Under the pieces are notes generated by a model that did not search any database, was not told the origin of the DNA, and saw only the letters and a list, made by a program, of their open reading frames with translations. Of a stretch of DNA of 64,000 nucleotides, positions 33,701-43,352 are shown in pieces. Position numbers and translations under genes: made by a program. How positions within the stretch are numbered: the stretch's first letter is position 1; each line of letters opens with the position of its first letter. The stretch is from Actinernus sp. WN-2022 (lineage: Eukaryota; Cnidaria; Anthozoa; Actiniaria; Actinernidae), in the NCBI GenBank assembly GCA_030867875.1, contig JAOWCC010001501.1, positions 14,847,524 through 14,911,523 of the forward strand, in the 5' to 3' direction.

Positions 33701-35530
33701 GCTGGAGATACTGAACACCACCATGAACGACTCAGGACTGTATCAGTGCAGAGCTTCTAATATTCTGGGAGTGGCACAGGAAACAGCGAGACTCTTCGTC
33801 AACTGTAAGTATAAGTGCGAGGGGATAAATATCGTATCCATAAACAAGCCTCAGTATTAACAAACTTAGCATTTGCCCAAACCAGTTCTTTCGCACAGAT
33901 CGTTTCACATCCAAGTGAAATAATAATAATACAATATTTATATGAAAAGTTCCTCAACCCCAAAGATGATTGGGGGTATTTGCCATCATGTATCTGATAT
34001 ATCCACTGATTTCTTCCTGAAATTATTTGACTAACCTAACGACAATGCCTCCACAAGTTCCTTTAGCTGCAATTCCTATAGGAAAGGATGTTATATAATG
34101 CACTTACCGTTCACATTTCAAGACCTGAAACTAACAAATAAGGTTTTGAACTGGATAGATATGCATTCTTCTATTTTTATTTTAGCCCGTCCACGTCTGT
34201 CCCTTGCTAGTGGACCAATCTACGTCAGAGAAGGACGCAACGTCACTTTACCAACATGTCACGTGACAGGATTTCCCACCCCTAAGGTCACATGGTCTAA
34301 AGCCTTTGGACGCTTATCGCGGGATCGTACCATCATCAGAAAGAGACAACTTATAGTTTTCAAAACGACAAAAGAAGATTCAGATACTTATTTTTGTAAA
34401 GCGGAAAATTTTCTTGGGTCGTCTGTTGGTAGAACACAACTTGTCATCGTATCAATACCAGTATTCGTCACCAGACCTCCTCGCAACCGCACCAAGGGGC
34501 CTGGAGAGAACCTTGAGCTGAACTGCAGTGCTAAGGCTGATCCTAAACCAGTTATCTCTTGGAGGAAACAGAATGGACAACTGCCAGCTGGTAGATATGA
34601 AGTGAGAGATGGAACACTGATCATAAGAAGACTGCAGACTGGAGACACAGGAGTGTACATCTGTACAGCTACAAGTGCTGGAGTGTCTAGCAGTGACGTC
34701 CAGACAGAGATTAAGATCGGAAATGGTAGGAATTGACAATATATATGATACAGTTGATTGTTACAAGTAACAATTTTTCACACAAACAACCATCCAGATT
34801 TTTATATAATTGCAATAAAGTGTTATATTTTTCACTTCTACGTTACGCTTAAGTGTTTGTTTATTTACATGTTCTGATATCCTGTGATATGATTACAGTT
34901 CGCGACTGTTCAGACTTCTACAATTCAGGAGAAAGACGAAACAGCGTGTACACAGTGAACCCTGATGGTCGAGGTGCCTTCCAAGTCTACTGTGACATGA
35001 CTACAGACGGAGGGGGTTGGACAGTCTTCCAGAGAAGACAAGATGGATCAGTTAACTTCTACCGCAACTGGAACCAGTACAAAACAGGTTTTGGAAACCC
35101 GAATGGTGAGTTCTGGTTGGGAAATGACTACATTCACCGACTGACGGCCAGGACACCCACAACTCTACGGATTGAGCTAGAGGACTGGGGAAGAGTTAGA
35201 GTGCATGCCAAATATGGTAGTTTTAGTGTCGGTGATAAAGGGTCCAAGTACAGACTGAGTGTGAGTTCGTATTCAGGTTCTACTGGGGACTCACTTACTT
35301 ATCATAATAACATGGCGTTCACTACTAAAGACAGAGATAATGATCTTGATGGTGGTAATTGTGCTGTTCAGTTCACTGGTGCTTGGTGGTATAAAAGTTG
35401 TCACAGTTCTAACCTCAATGGACAGTATGTCGGCAATAAAAACGATTACAAAGGTGCAAGGTGGAGTGGTTTCAGAGGATCTCTTTCACTGAAGTTTACC
35501 GAGATGAAACTGAGACCACAGTCATTCTAA
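27556..35530 (+). CDS. Unit 2: collagen-Ig-Ig-Ig-fibrinogen (ficolin-like) protein (4 exons)
   Basis: Joining 27556-27748, 33118-33804, 34186-34725 and 34899-35530 gives 2052 nt, 683 codons plus stop, fully open, all introns phase 1. Order: N-tail and anchor (about 11-29), RMRR furin-like site (81-84), neck (94-123), collagen rod of 26 triplets (126-203) with one interruption (ASR), Ig1 (about 207-292), Ig2 and Ig3 (294-473), FReD (474-683). This is the plan of the cnidarian ficolin-like proteins. The product should trimerise through neck and rod and display or release the FReD; binding of acetylated sugars or microbial surfaces is family knowledge, not shown here. Intron 1 hosts a 4.6-kb LINE. 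It is a direct tandem paralogue of units 1 and 3. Confidence 0.9.
28011..32567 (-). mobile_element. Near full-length LINE inserted in intron 1 of unit 2
   Basis: Intron sequence conserved with unit 3 stops after GTGCCAACA at 28010 and resumes with TGAGTTAGTACTGG at 32568. In unit 3 these words lie 15 bp apart (43365 and 43381), which is the empty site. The insert is therefore about 4557 bp. Its 3' end (left) has a GATAA repeat tail, the usual LINE microsatellite end. The 720 bp right of the ORF are a candidate 5' UTR, although a second insertion there cannot be excluded. No clean target duplication was found. Confidence 0.8.
28267..31845 (-). CDS. LINE ORF: 2A-like / PHD-like finger / endonuclease / reverse transcriptase, 1192 aa
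   Basis: A single intact frame. Residues 1-22 are hydrophobic and signal-like. GDVEVNPG (124-131) is a 2A-like word followed by Asp in place of Pro. A C4HC3-type PHD-like finger spans about 137-188 (CSVC, CSTC, HFKC, CPSC). The APE-type endonuclease covers about 250-470, with AETKL, GDLNFDLN and GISDHD. The RT covers about 690-960, with VDLSKAFDT, GVPQGSLLGPLLFNIYINDI and YADD (918-921), then a C-terminal region with KLRNRA-type decay replaced by NKLPIHVREAPN. All catalytic boxes are present, so the copy may be mobile. CR1/L2 clade by architecture; the exact clade needs a tree. Confidence 0.92.
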   Translation of the reverse strand: MMTGSALFYILTVLLVISRGFIKSELMRNGGSVERLVLCDFLTFHVLPCQPIHQFYAESFSQDRRHQFGLFEGWQEPFAGNFTLLETTWNADTNFRKSRKYLKGRVSYYRNSSASFNIELIRAGDVEVNPGDIKKPCSVCGKPVARTHRALYCSTCCLYSHFKCGELTPVAYREISAVRNYQWDCPSCVIRSALPFAGVEVADFLELFQDRGESNNNQDGGLQDHEIANEPNSATWYKENIRSHYKFNLTIAHLNVNALINKADEVKFILDECTFDILFLAETKLNSAISNTLLDHPGYRIIRRDRTRNGGGIMAYVRSNVTVIRRRKLEPVNVESLCLDIKGNNGVYFMVCACYRSPGKCKPADFLNSLASALELMYNSRKEVVVIGDLNFDLNTDNRDVEKFKEVCDQFQLTNSIEDPTRVTRSTATLLDLILSSHPSHYAKSGSLQLGISDHDLIYTVRKQRLPKPPPKLISYRSMKNFDNESFICDLKNVPWESAYIFESVDDVWSHWKGLYNEVLDIHAPVKRIRVRGDQLPWITPEIKREISRRGRLHRAFRKNRTEENWDAFKRQRNKITSLKRKALRGYFANEKPNKTSPREFWRKLKPLLPNTRGANSSKITLVENGQVHSNLQEVAEIFNNYFAESGLNHPLDQTESDFDNHRSIGLINEIMKDQENTFSFQPVSSDYILDLLMVLNGSKATGADNIPPRFLKASAPALASPLARLINYCLEQSCWISEWKSSNINPSFKKGCEAAKANYRPISILPCVSKIFERVMHNQLYNYFVPRRLLSDSLSGFLRGHSCCTALLKITEDWREALDVRETVSAVSVDLSKAFDTLCHRLLLRKLKEYGVLGTSLKLIRSYLSDRQQRVKIENSYSSWRTVQCGVPQGSLLGPLLFNIYINDITRTTKNVELRLYADDITGYSASNSPAVLEFCINGDLSRLSQWLDDNYLTINATKTQAMIIGKSSYNYELALKSSNIWVKEELKLLGVNIDNKLTFAPYIKSVLNKVHAKIGALRRIRNFIDSDTALKLYKAYVLPHFDYCSPLLIGINNTLSDKLEHTNYYVLRTLFKVPKSIRYEQILSQYNLESIKHRRCAQALTLIYKGYPNYISNMFRNKNCTYNLRGNGSRLTQPAPNTSFKHRSFSYIACRLWNKLPIHVREAPNLKNFAAKLKKLKLGQDECLCIQCSS
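33118..33804 (+). CDS. Unit 2 exon 2: furin site, neck, collagen rod, Ig1
   Basis: Acceptor TTTCACAG, donor GTAAGT, 687 nt, phase 1 both sides. The collagen has 26 triplets from GPPGPSGRPGYKGQKG onward, and the triplet ASR breaks the Gly pattern once. Ig1 has [15 protein letters not shown] and DSGLYQCRA. Confidence 0.88.
34186..34725 (+). CDS. Unit 2 exon 3: Ig2 and Ig3
   Basis: Acceptor TTTTAG at 34185, donor GTAGGA at 34726, 540 nt, phase 1 both sides. Ig2: [16 protein letters not shown] to DSDTYFCKAEN. Ig3: LNCSAKADPKPVISWRK to DTGVYICTATS. It is about 94% identical to unit 3 by eye, but only about half identical to unit 1. Confidence 0.87.
34899..35530 (+). CDS. Unit 2 exon 4: fibrinogen-related domain
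   Basis: Acceptor TGATTACAG at 34898, stop TAA at 35528. FReD hallmarks: RDCSDFY start, GAFQVYCDMTTDGGGWTVFQ, RRQDGSVNFYRNW, GEFWLGNDYIHRLT, the calcium loop DRDNDLDGGNCA, CHSSNLNGQY, and terminal SLKFTEMKLRP. The whole domain sits in one exon, about 210 residues. Confidence 0.92.
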
Positions 35531-35582
35531 CTTCAAATGTTTCACAGTATTATCATGTTTAGCTGCCATCTGTGTTATCACA

Positions 35583-35588
35583 AATAAA
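35583..35588 (+). terminator. Poly(A) signal AATAAA, unit 2
   Basis: Canonical hexamer 53 bp after the stop, followed by T-rich sequence. Confidence 0.6.
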
Positions 35589-35829
35589 AACAGTATAAAT
35601 AGATTTATGTTATTTCTCCTCCCCTCCCTCTTTTTACGTTTAGTAGAATGAGATGTACCACAGGCATTAAAACCCTGACCCTAAGTACCCTATTTCACAC
35701 CAAAATATATGATTTCGAAGCTCCTAAACATGTTCCCTTAACTGGAGCAATATCAAGACGCTACCTTATTTCAGGCTAAGAAAGCCAACCTTGTTGACTT
35801 ATTATCAAGCAGCACAGTAGATTATACAT

Positions 35830-36290
35830 TTATTTATTTATTAAGCTTCGCCTGAAGGAAAAATACATATCAGGATACCACGAACGATAGTTATAACAAA
35901 TTACAATGATGTAGAAACAAAATGATGAAAGGAAGGGTGACCGGGCCCATGACACTAAATTAAATAGAGGTGAGTACCCCACTCATCTCATTATTAATTG
36001 CACTGGACAAATTGCTTATGATCATGCAGTTAAATACCTTTTGTGCCAATCAATAGCATTTCATCCAGTATACAATAAGTCATTAATTTATTGAAAAGGA
36101 TATCATGATTGACAGTATCAAAAGCTTTAGAAAGATATCCAAGAAAGATGCCACAAGTCCATGATCGTGCAATAATATAATTTAGGAGATTATTTACAAT
36201 TTCAAGAATTGTTCAATGATTTCTCTGGAAACCGAATTTAAATGTGGAAAACAAGTGATTATCATTAAAGAATTTAATTAGCCTTTTGTG
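35830..36290 (-). pseudogene. LINE fragment with RT motif and 3' tail
   Basis: On the - strand, around 36125-36070, SKAFDTVNHDIL is readable, the RT motif A. The 3' end near 35830 finishes in an AAATAAATAAAT tail. Heavily decayed, with most of the RT core deleted. Confidence 0.6.
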
Positions 36291-36539
36291 TGTAAATGTC
36301 TCCAGTATACTCAAGTATGTTATTAAAAGTTTGGGTTCTTGCATTACTCGTTACGCTGGAACAACGGTTAACGAAATGTAGTAGGAAGAAGATTAATGCC
36401 GGAAATGATTTTAAATGGTTGGTTGCCATGGCAACTGAAGTTAAGGGTGCACTGTGAGAATTTACTTTTTCCCGAAATGGTGTACATAGAACTGTTGAAT
36501 AGTGGTAATTATAATGGACATAAATGTTGTTTTCGAACT

Positions 36540-36800
36540 GCTTGCGTACGGCGCTAATAGCTGCCACGCAGTTTACAATGTTGAGTGTGTGGTTAGTCAA
36601 TTGGTTAGTACAATGGCCAGGCTGCTGTAGCGGGTGACAAACCCCTGCTCTTTTTCGAGTAGTACCACGGGTTCTTTCACGTCCTCTTGAAATACTGATT
36701 ACAAGTAGAAGGACACAAGGCCAACGGCTTTTATACATCCCTGCCTAAGGACGCGGCCGGGATTCGAACCCCCGACCTCACGTACTCTAGACCGTGCTCT
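36540..36800 (-). mobile_element. tRNA-derived SINE
   Basis: Read on the - strand, a pol III B box GGTTCGAATCCC (about 36771-36759) and a tRNA-like head are followed by a body matching the element at 57634-57975 (GAAAGAACC and GAAAAAGAGTAGGGG-like words). The head is too decayed for a tRNA gene. Confidence 0.6.
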
Positions 36801-36845
36801 GTCAACAGTGAGGTTTACTTCCAGGGGTAAATGCTAAGAGGCTTA

Positions 36846-36900
36846 GGCCCAGTTCAGACGTCAAACTTCTCATGAACCGAACGTAATTAGATCAACGAAC
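36846..36900. mobile_element. Half of an AGGCCC MITE
   Basis: The left arm (AGGCCCAGTTCAGACGTCAA) resembles the 17187-17308 family. The right arm is missing. Confidence 0.45.
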
Positions 36901-37226
36901 TGATATCAAAAGTAAGTACATATTTCTAACATTCAGAGTAACCATGGAAACCGTTACCATAGCAACATGCTAATTTGATAGGTGGACAACCATTCCGAGC
37001 AGATGAATATGTAGTCCTAGATACATATCAAGTTTTATAAAATAGATTCGATAGTACGCGCGCTCTGATTGGCTGAAAGCCGTGTTCCTATACCTATATA
37101 GATACAATTGAGCTGGTGATCAGTTGATAACGTTTTGATTACGTGGTTAGGAGAATTTTCATTTTCGTGATACTAATAAATAGGTGATTTTCTATTGTAC
37201 TTATTTTCTGTGGGTTATTTTATAAA
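36901..37226. other. Non-coding stretch
   Basis: AT-rich, with one CCAAT-like reverse site (GATTGGCT) near 37065. No gene was recognised. Confidence 0.3.
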
Positions 37227-37376
37227 GAAAATAGAAAATATTTTCCCCTTGTTTCTATAGAGTTATAGAAACACGCCCCTCGGGCTTGTGTTCCCACTGC
37301 CATTTCTCGTTCTCCCAAACTCCCACTCGTGTTTCTATAACTCTATAGAAACACGGGAAATGTTTTCTATTTCTTA
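37227..37376. mobile_element. Hairpin MITE with about 48-bp arms
   Basis: TTTCTATAGAGTTATAGAAA near 37252-37271 and its inverse at about 37331-37351 are part of arms reaching AGAAAATAGAAAAT on both edges. About 150 bp, non-coding. Confidence 0.7.
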
Positions 37377-37783
37377 AAAAGAAGCTTCTCTTGCTGTTTA
37401 ATATACTAATAAACTCTCATGTTCCACCCTGCTTTAAACTTATGTTTAATTAATTATCTCAGTGCCACTCGGCAACATGCGCACACCAGAGCCTGTAAAT
37501 GCGACCTTAAGTTGCCGTACCCACTCACTGAAGATGTTAAGCGAACTTTTTTCTTCAGTGCCCCTACTCACCCTTTATAACGCGCTAGACATCGAATATA
37601 AGCAGCTCGCTACATCTCCAGCACATATCTTAGATGCGTTAACTTCTAGAATAACTGCTATGAAACTTAGACTTTGTAGATACTTTCTTCAGAAACTGAA
37701 CACCATTGATTATCTGGAAGACCTTTTTTGCAATAACTGTAGGTTTTTGATGAATTGTAAATGTATCTCTAGGTAACGTATTT

Positions 37784-38045
37784 TAATCTATTGATATTAT
37801 ATTATTACATTACTATTATATTATTTTATTTTATCGATTGATATTATACCTAACGTAGCGTCTACTGTTATCTCACATATCTTATATTTATACCTATAAT
37901 TTGCTAACTTAGTACTTCTTGTATAGCTTATTTAGCACACTTATTGTATTAATTTAGTTGCGATGTCATTGTTATTATTTTTTTTGAGGGCCGTATTCAT
38001 GGTTAATACATCTTTTCCCTCGTTAAATAAAGTTTATTGTATTGT
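37784..38045 (+). mobile_element. Probable LINE 3' UTR fragment
   Basis: AT-rich sequence ending in GGGCCGTATTCATGG, AAATAAAGTTTATTG and TATTGTATTG, a form typical of CR1-like 3' ends. The preceding open frame (37462-37776) has no recognisable RT motif. Confidence 0.4.
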
Positions 38046-38421
38046 ATATAAAGACTATAGAAATATTGCAAAAATAAATTCATTCTAACCACCCCATTTT
38101 CACTGAAACACTCAAATATTCGACAATTAAGAAGCACCATTAAAATCGGTTTCCATGGTAACAAAATGTTCAGAAATTTTAAGGACCATGATACCAAAGT
38201 CACCAAGTTTGGTTTGCATATATACACTGCAATGCTGATCATGTTATTTAGTGAACCTTATATTTACGTTCGGCAGAACGAACCTACTTGAGGAGTTATA
38301 TGAGCCGCTATGGTTTGCAACAGCGAAAAATCGTGAAAACACTGTTTTCCTGAACATTAGCCTCCAGGTATTAACATGCTTGAGTAAATTCTTAGTCTTA
38401 TAAAGAAGGGCTAGGGGGATA

Positions 38422-40660
38422 ATTACTCGGGCCAGGCATTTGGCCCGCACGAGTCTTAATCCTTTATTTTTGTTTGTGTCGAGATTTTGCGCCGACGACC
38501 AATCAGATTACGCCTTCTTTCAAGTTTTATTCGCCACCAATCAGATTCCACTGTGCTGGTCACGTGAACAGTGGACAACATTTGCAGGTTTTTCAAGATG
38601 GCGGCGAGTGGGAGTTTTGACTTAGTAAAAACCTTTAATATCAGCTGTTTTTTTGTGTAAACCAAAGGTTTCTTCAAGTGCAATACCAAGATTTTTGTCT
38701 TTTCTAAAGCTGAGAGGTGTTTCACGGGCTTTGGACGGGAATTTATCATATTATGCGACATGCTCGTGACAGTCTGATCTGCGATCAACACTGTCTATAA
38801 ATAAAGTAGGCTCGAAATCGTCGGGGCGAGTGAAGCAGGTGAAATCAAGGGTCGTCACGCAAAACATAACTCCTTCGGGGAATGAAAACTCTTTCGATCG
38901 CGGCGCATTACAGTATATTCGTACCTGAGCCCCTCTGGAACCAGGGTAACTATAAAGACAACAGCTTGTAAATGTAAGTAGCCGCTAATCTGAACATGAT
39001 AACTTTTATACCAATTAGCTTTCGTTGTATTGTTATCTTTTGTAGAAATGACCCGATTTCTCAGTTCTCTGATCTGACAGGGGCCTTTTAATATATTATA
39101 TGCACATGTAATGTTTATAAATTCGGGAACGAAAATCTAGCATGCAGTAAGTGAGTAACTGAGTAAGTAATCCGAAATGAAGATTTTTTTCAAACGAACG
39201 ATAAATGACTCTGATGTGGAAATCGCATATTTATCTGTGGCGTGTTATTGACACTGGCAAAAACCAATCTTTCCTAAACACAAGACAAAGGGACAGTTAC
39301 CATGCACCTAACACAATTATTAACTTTTTATTTTGTTCTATTTCCCGGGTCTATTTACATCTGGCCTGTACCTGCAGTATTAATTTTGATTATTATCTCT
39401 GGGCTCAGGCAGTCTACAGTGTATTTAATGTTTTTTTAGAACTGACATACTTCATAATGATATTATGTATAAAGTAAAAAACAACAACTTGTATTTATCA
39501 TTATTGCAAGATCAAGTTTATAAAATAAACTAAATTTGGTCCAGAACTGAGAGAGTATACTTACATGTAAGTGGCACTCTTTCTTTCCCTTCCCCTTTCT
39601 TGGTACCATTATATATCCATACAGGCTAGATCTTGTTTCAGTGTTTTCCATCTGATGTGGTCCTGGCTTAAGATAACCCTAAGGTTACCTTAAGGACCTA
39701 CCTTCTCATCATCGTATTTCTTATTATGCCTTATTACTCGTATACATTTCCATCATCTTATGAGAAAATATAAGCGACAAGCATACATGTGTGCAGAACC
39801 CGCACTCTGGCATGATCGAAAAGTGCTTCGATACTGTATACAAAGCTATGACAGGAGTTAAACGAGAAGTAATCATAGATTATCAAAGTGCGTTCAACAT
39901 ATTTTTATAAGAGACAGGACTGGGCTTCCTGTGGTAACACAAAAGGCTGAAAGATTGCTGCAACGATGTGGACGGTGTAAATAATCCTGATCAAAAATGC
40001 TTGTTTTTAACTAATTTTGAATGTCTTGACTTATATGTTAATATAAAAGGGGATGTATCTGGGTATAAAACTGTAATAATCTTTGTGTAACATTAAATCA
40101 TCGGATGCGATGCTCATGTGGCTATATGTACATGTGTGTTTCATGTGGTTATCATTCATTTGAGCATTTGTAGCACATTTTGCAGTGTGGTATACAGTGC
40201 AAAGCAATAGTTGGAGTTAGTGTAGAACACAATCAACCCTATAGCTAGCTACATCTATTCAGATGTGTATACACTGCATTCAATTAATCATTCGTGTTCA
40301 CTATTTGTCACTGGTCTTGTGTTGCCACATGTATATTTTCTCAAACACATGTAGCTACTGTTAATGTTACAAACATGGCTGCAATTTGCTTTCTGCTTTC
40401 CATGGATGTTCTCATCACAGACACATGACTAATATAATATTCTTATTATATGGCTTCTCTGGAGACAAAGAATCACAATTCTTCTTCAAAAGAATTTATA
40501 TATGTAACTCTTGTAAAAAGAATCTAAAGTAATTTATTCTTCTCTCAAATCTAAAAATATTGCAAGTGTAAAATACGTTTTTTAATCGAACCTGCAAAGT
40601 TGTACCAACTATTCCTTGTTGAAATTCCATATGGCCCGAGTAAAGGCTGGTACAGCCTCC
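38422..40660 (+). mobile_element. Hairpin-ended repeat family, copy A
   Basis: The 5' end TTACTCGGGCC folds back on GGCCCGCACGAGT. The 3' end GCCCGAGTAAAGGCTGGTAC ends in a second hairpin (GGCTGGTACAGCC). The first 200 bp (CCAATCAGATTCCACTGTGC, then CAAGATGGCGGCG) match copies B (41344) and C (47808). A separate dispersed repeat is nested at 39855-40270. The class is unknown. Confidence 0.5.
39855..40270. repeat. Dispersed repeat, copy 2
   Basis: Reverse complement of 12180-12625. It includes CGATGTGGACGGTG and AAAAGGGGATGTATCTGGGT. Confidence 0.65.
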
Positions 40661-41343
40661 AAGTCGAGGTATTTCGCCCCCAACCAATCAGCTCACACTG
40701 TTCAAGTCGTTCAAGTGCACATACTTGAACACCGCGCCGCCCTGGCGCCGCATAATGTCGAAAAGGTCAACCGGAAGCCACAGACTGCGGATATATTTAC
40801 TCTATTCTGAGGACTATAGCAAAGCTGAAACAACGTGTATATAGTTTTAAACGTACGACTATATTTCGGCTAGCCAAACTAGCCATCTTCAGGTGCCTAG
40901 ATGTTGTAAGTGGAGAGTTCTAAAATAGGTGCTTTACCTCGATGTAACAACCTCACAGACTGCGTTACAAAACTCCCTTTGTTAACTATTAATAATTTGG
41001 GACTTAGAATATTCCCGAGCACCCGAAGCGGCACTTATAATATTTTACAAGGAATTGGGGAGCGCTGAGTAGAGACTTGAAAAAAAAAAATTCACTGCGC
41101 TCAGCGTAGTAAACGAATCCAGGAAGCTAAGATTTATAGAAGGACTGACACAATCCTACCCAAACAGTAACCGCTAGACCATGAGTGGCGAGATTATTGG
41201 CGCATGCTTAACTTTCGTTAGAGCTGTTAAACGAGAATTCTCTCACGAGCGAGGTTTTGGTTCGAAAAAGGCTTCGAACAGTTCCCTTTATAGCTCTGTA
41301 ATGTACACTAGTGAGCAGACTGAAGCTTTGTGAATGAAGGTAA
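40661..41343. other. Non-coding stretch
   Basis: An A-run lies near 41081-41090. A phrase of mutual inverted words (GGCTAGCCAAACTAGCC) is near 40868. No gene was recognised. Confidence 0.3.
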
Positions 41344-42125
41344 TTACTCGGGCTGCCTGTGGCAGCACCCAGTCTTAAAATGCAAGCGTTTTTTTTTGGT
41401 TTTGTTTGGTGGCAACAAAATTTTGACTTTTGACCCATGCGGTAATTTTTTCTTTGTTCCCATGTATTAAATTTCAAGTTCACCACCAATTAGATTGCAC
41501 TGTGCTGGTCACGTAACACTCTCCAGGTTAATTTACTTACATAATTTAATACAGCAAATCAAGATGCGAGGAAATTTCTCTCAAATTTGGAGTCCCATCT
41601 CTCAAATGTAAGCAGTTTAATGTTCTATTTAACTTCACCGTACGAAAGCCTTCCAACAGGCTCAGGATATTCTGAATTAAGGTACGGTGAGGTTGAAATC
41701 ATTGCGTGTTTATATCTGCATTTCTTTATCGATTTGTTGACCTCGTGGCGCTGATAGATTTTGCCATCGGACGGTATTCTTGTTTGAGGTACGTTTCGTA
41801 GGTTTTATGCCACATTTCATTTTGCTCTCGGTCATAATACATACCAGCGCAAACACCGTGATCTGTAGGCGTCGCTCGCCAATACCCCGGAGAAATACAC
41901 ACTCAGCACAGAATAATTTATGATGAGCGAAGCAATATTCAACTCTCGAGGTCAACTTAAACAAGAATCCTCTCACGGCCGAGGTTTTGGTTCGAGAAAT
42001 TAAAGGCTTCCAACAGTTCCCTTTATAGTTCTGTAATATAATGAGCAGCTGACTGCAGTATATAGGAAAAATGGTGACTACTTATGTGTATACAGCCCGA
42101 GTTAAGGCTGTACCCAGCCTCTTGT
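41344..42125 (+). mobile_element. Hairpin-ended repeat family, copy B
   Basis: The 5' hairpin ACTCGGGCTGCCTGTGGCAG and 3' end GCCCGAGTTAAGGCTG mirror copies A and C. The internal word GGAGTCCCATCTCTCAAATG is shared with copy C. No ORF survives. Confidence 0.6.
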
Positions 42126-42212
42126 CTTAGAAAGCTTTATAAATGGTTAATTATTGTGGTAAATCAGTGGTTTTGCTAAGTCATCTTTAGCGTGTTTGAT
42201 TAGGTGCATAGG

Positions 42213-42466
42213 TACCGTATTTCCTCGAATAAGCGCAAGGCCGCTTATTTTAAATTTCATTCAACCAGCTTTATTGCTAAAACCTGATGTTGGTTGGCTT
42301 GAATTGTCGTGTAATCTCTTTACTGTATTATCCCCGGCTTTAAACCCCTTAATAGTCCGACTGGAAAAGTGACGGGGAGAGGAGGGGGGTTAGGCGCTTA
42401 TTTCAAATTTTGGCTAAAAGGTTGGCGCTTATTAGAGTGTGGGTACTTATTCGAAGAAATACGGTA
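42213..42466. mobile_element. TA-flanked MITE, second TACCGTATTTCCTCGAATAA copy
   Basis: Same terminal repeats as 13163-13433, more diverged at the right end (TTATTCGAAGAAATACGGTA). Unrelated insertion sites in units 1 and 3. Confidence 0.75.
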
Positions 42467-42489
42467 TATCATATGGGCCATCACCGATC

Positions 42490-42635
42490 AGTACTTCCGC
42501 CTCTGCTGAGTTGGCGTGACCTTTGCTGAGATACCGTAGCAATCTATCAGGTGACGGCTGGGCCGGGCGGCTGGGAAAGTTCTAGCATATATAGGGCTGT
42601 ACATATATGTTACACAAGACTATTCGCAAACAGAA
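42490..42635 (+). promoter_or_regulatory. Shared 5' flank with TATA box, unit 3
   Basis: CAGTACTTCCGC, GTGACGGCTGGG and GGGAAAGTTCTAGCAT match unit 1. TATATA at 42588-42593 is the best TATA of the three units, 48 bp before the old ATG, although the gene behind it is broken. Confidence 0.45.
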
Positions 42636-42815
42636 ATGGCGGACAAAACCTCCCACTCCGTTTCTGCACCAACTTGATGGTTGTGTTGTTGAGCTGTGGT
42701 GAGTTTGTGAGAGTAGAACTTCTTCTCAAGGAGCACGTGACAAGAATAAACAAGTTGGAATCTAAAATGAACTACAAACCAAACAAACAGACAGGAAGCC
42801 GTCGTGCGACTGATG
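42636..42815 (+). pseudogene. Unit 3 exon 1 with 13-nt deletion
   Basis: 180 nt against 193 in units 1 and 2. The word GTTCTAGTTTCAG is missing from the hydrophobic core. Beyond the deletion the old frame resumes at [16 protein letters not shown]. Donor GTAAGT intact. Confidence 0.8.
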
Positions 42816-42884
42816 GTAAGTTAATGATTTAAGGGCTTATAAAACGAAGAAAACAAGCCCTAGCATCGTCCTTTCATACACTGT

Positions 42885-43352
42885 AAAGCTCAGTTGGTTT
42901 CTTAGCATCAAAATATGTTAGTGTATTTCTTTTGCAAAGCTATTAGGTTTGGACCGCAGCCAGGAACTTTTCCTATGCCGGCAGAATTAGAAACCAGCAT
43001 ACAACGCAATACGTTGACATTTGATTGTAAGTCTGATTAATAGACCAGTTCGCGGTAAATTCCGACATTTTGAAAGGGGTGCAAACATGGCGCGAAATAC
43101 AGTGTTTGTATGGGAATCCGATGCCAAATAAAATCCGTAAAATCGAATTTCTGAAGAATATTTCCATGTTTGCACTGTAAAGCTCAAGTTGGTTTCTTAG
43201 CATCAAAATATGTTAGTGTATTTTCTTTTGCAAAGCTATCTTTCGAAATTATTATGTTTGGACCGCAGCCAGGAACTTTCCTATGCCGGCAGAATTAGAC
43301 TGACCAACATGCAACGCAATACGTTGACATTTGATTGTAAGTCTGATATTGT
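42885..43352. repeat. Local tandem duplication within intron 1 of unit 3
   Basis: The stretch from CTGTAAAGCTCA to GTAAGTCTGAT (about 42880-43037) is repeated at 43176-43347, with a copy of the dispersed AACATGGCGCGAAAT repeat (about 43040-43170) between. Units 1 and 2 have one copy. Confidence 0.7.

Noticed and set aside
36274..36738. 154-codon frame on the - strand
   Set aside because: It spans SINE body and LINE tail, with no domain and no splice support.
36750..36800. tRNA gene
   Set aside because: A B box is present, but acceptor and anticodon stems do not pair, and the flanking body matches a second SINE copy at 57634-57975.
42551..42832. 93-codon frame that bypasses the unit 3 exon 1 deletion
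   Set aside because: It begins at GTG, not ATG. The first in-frame ATG lies inside the hydrophobic core, so a normal anchor would not be made.
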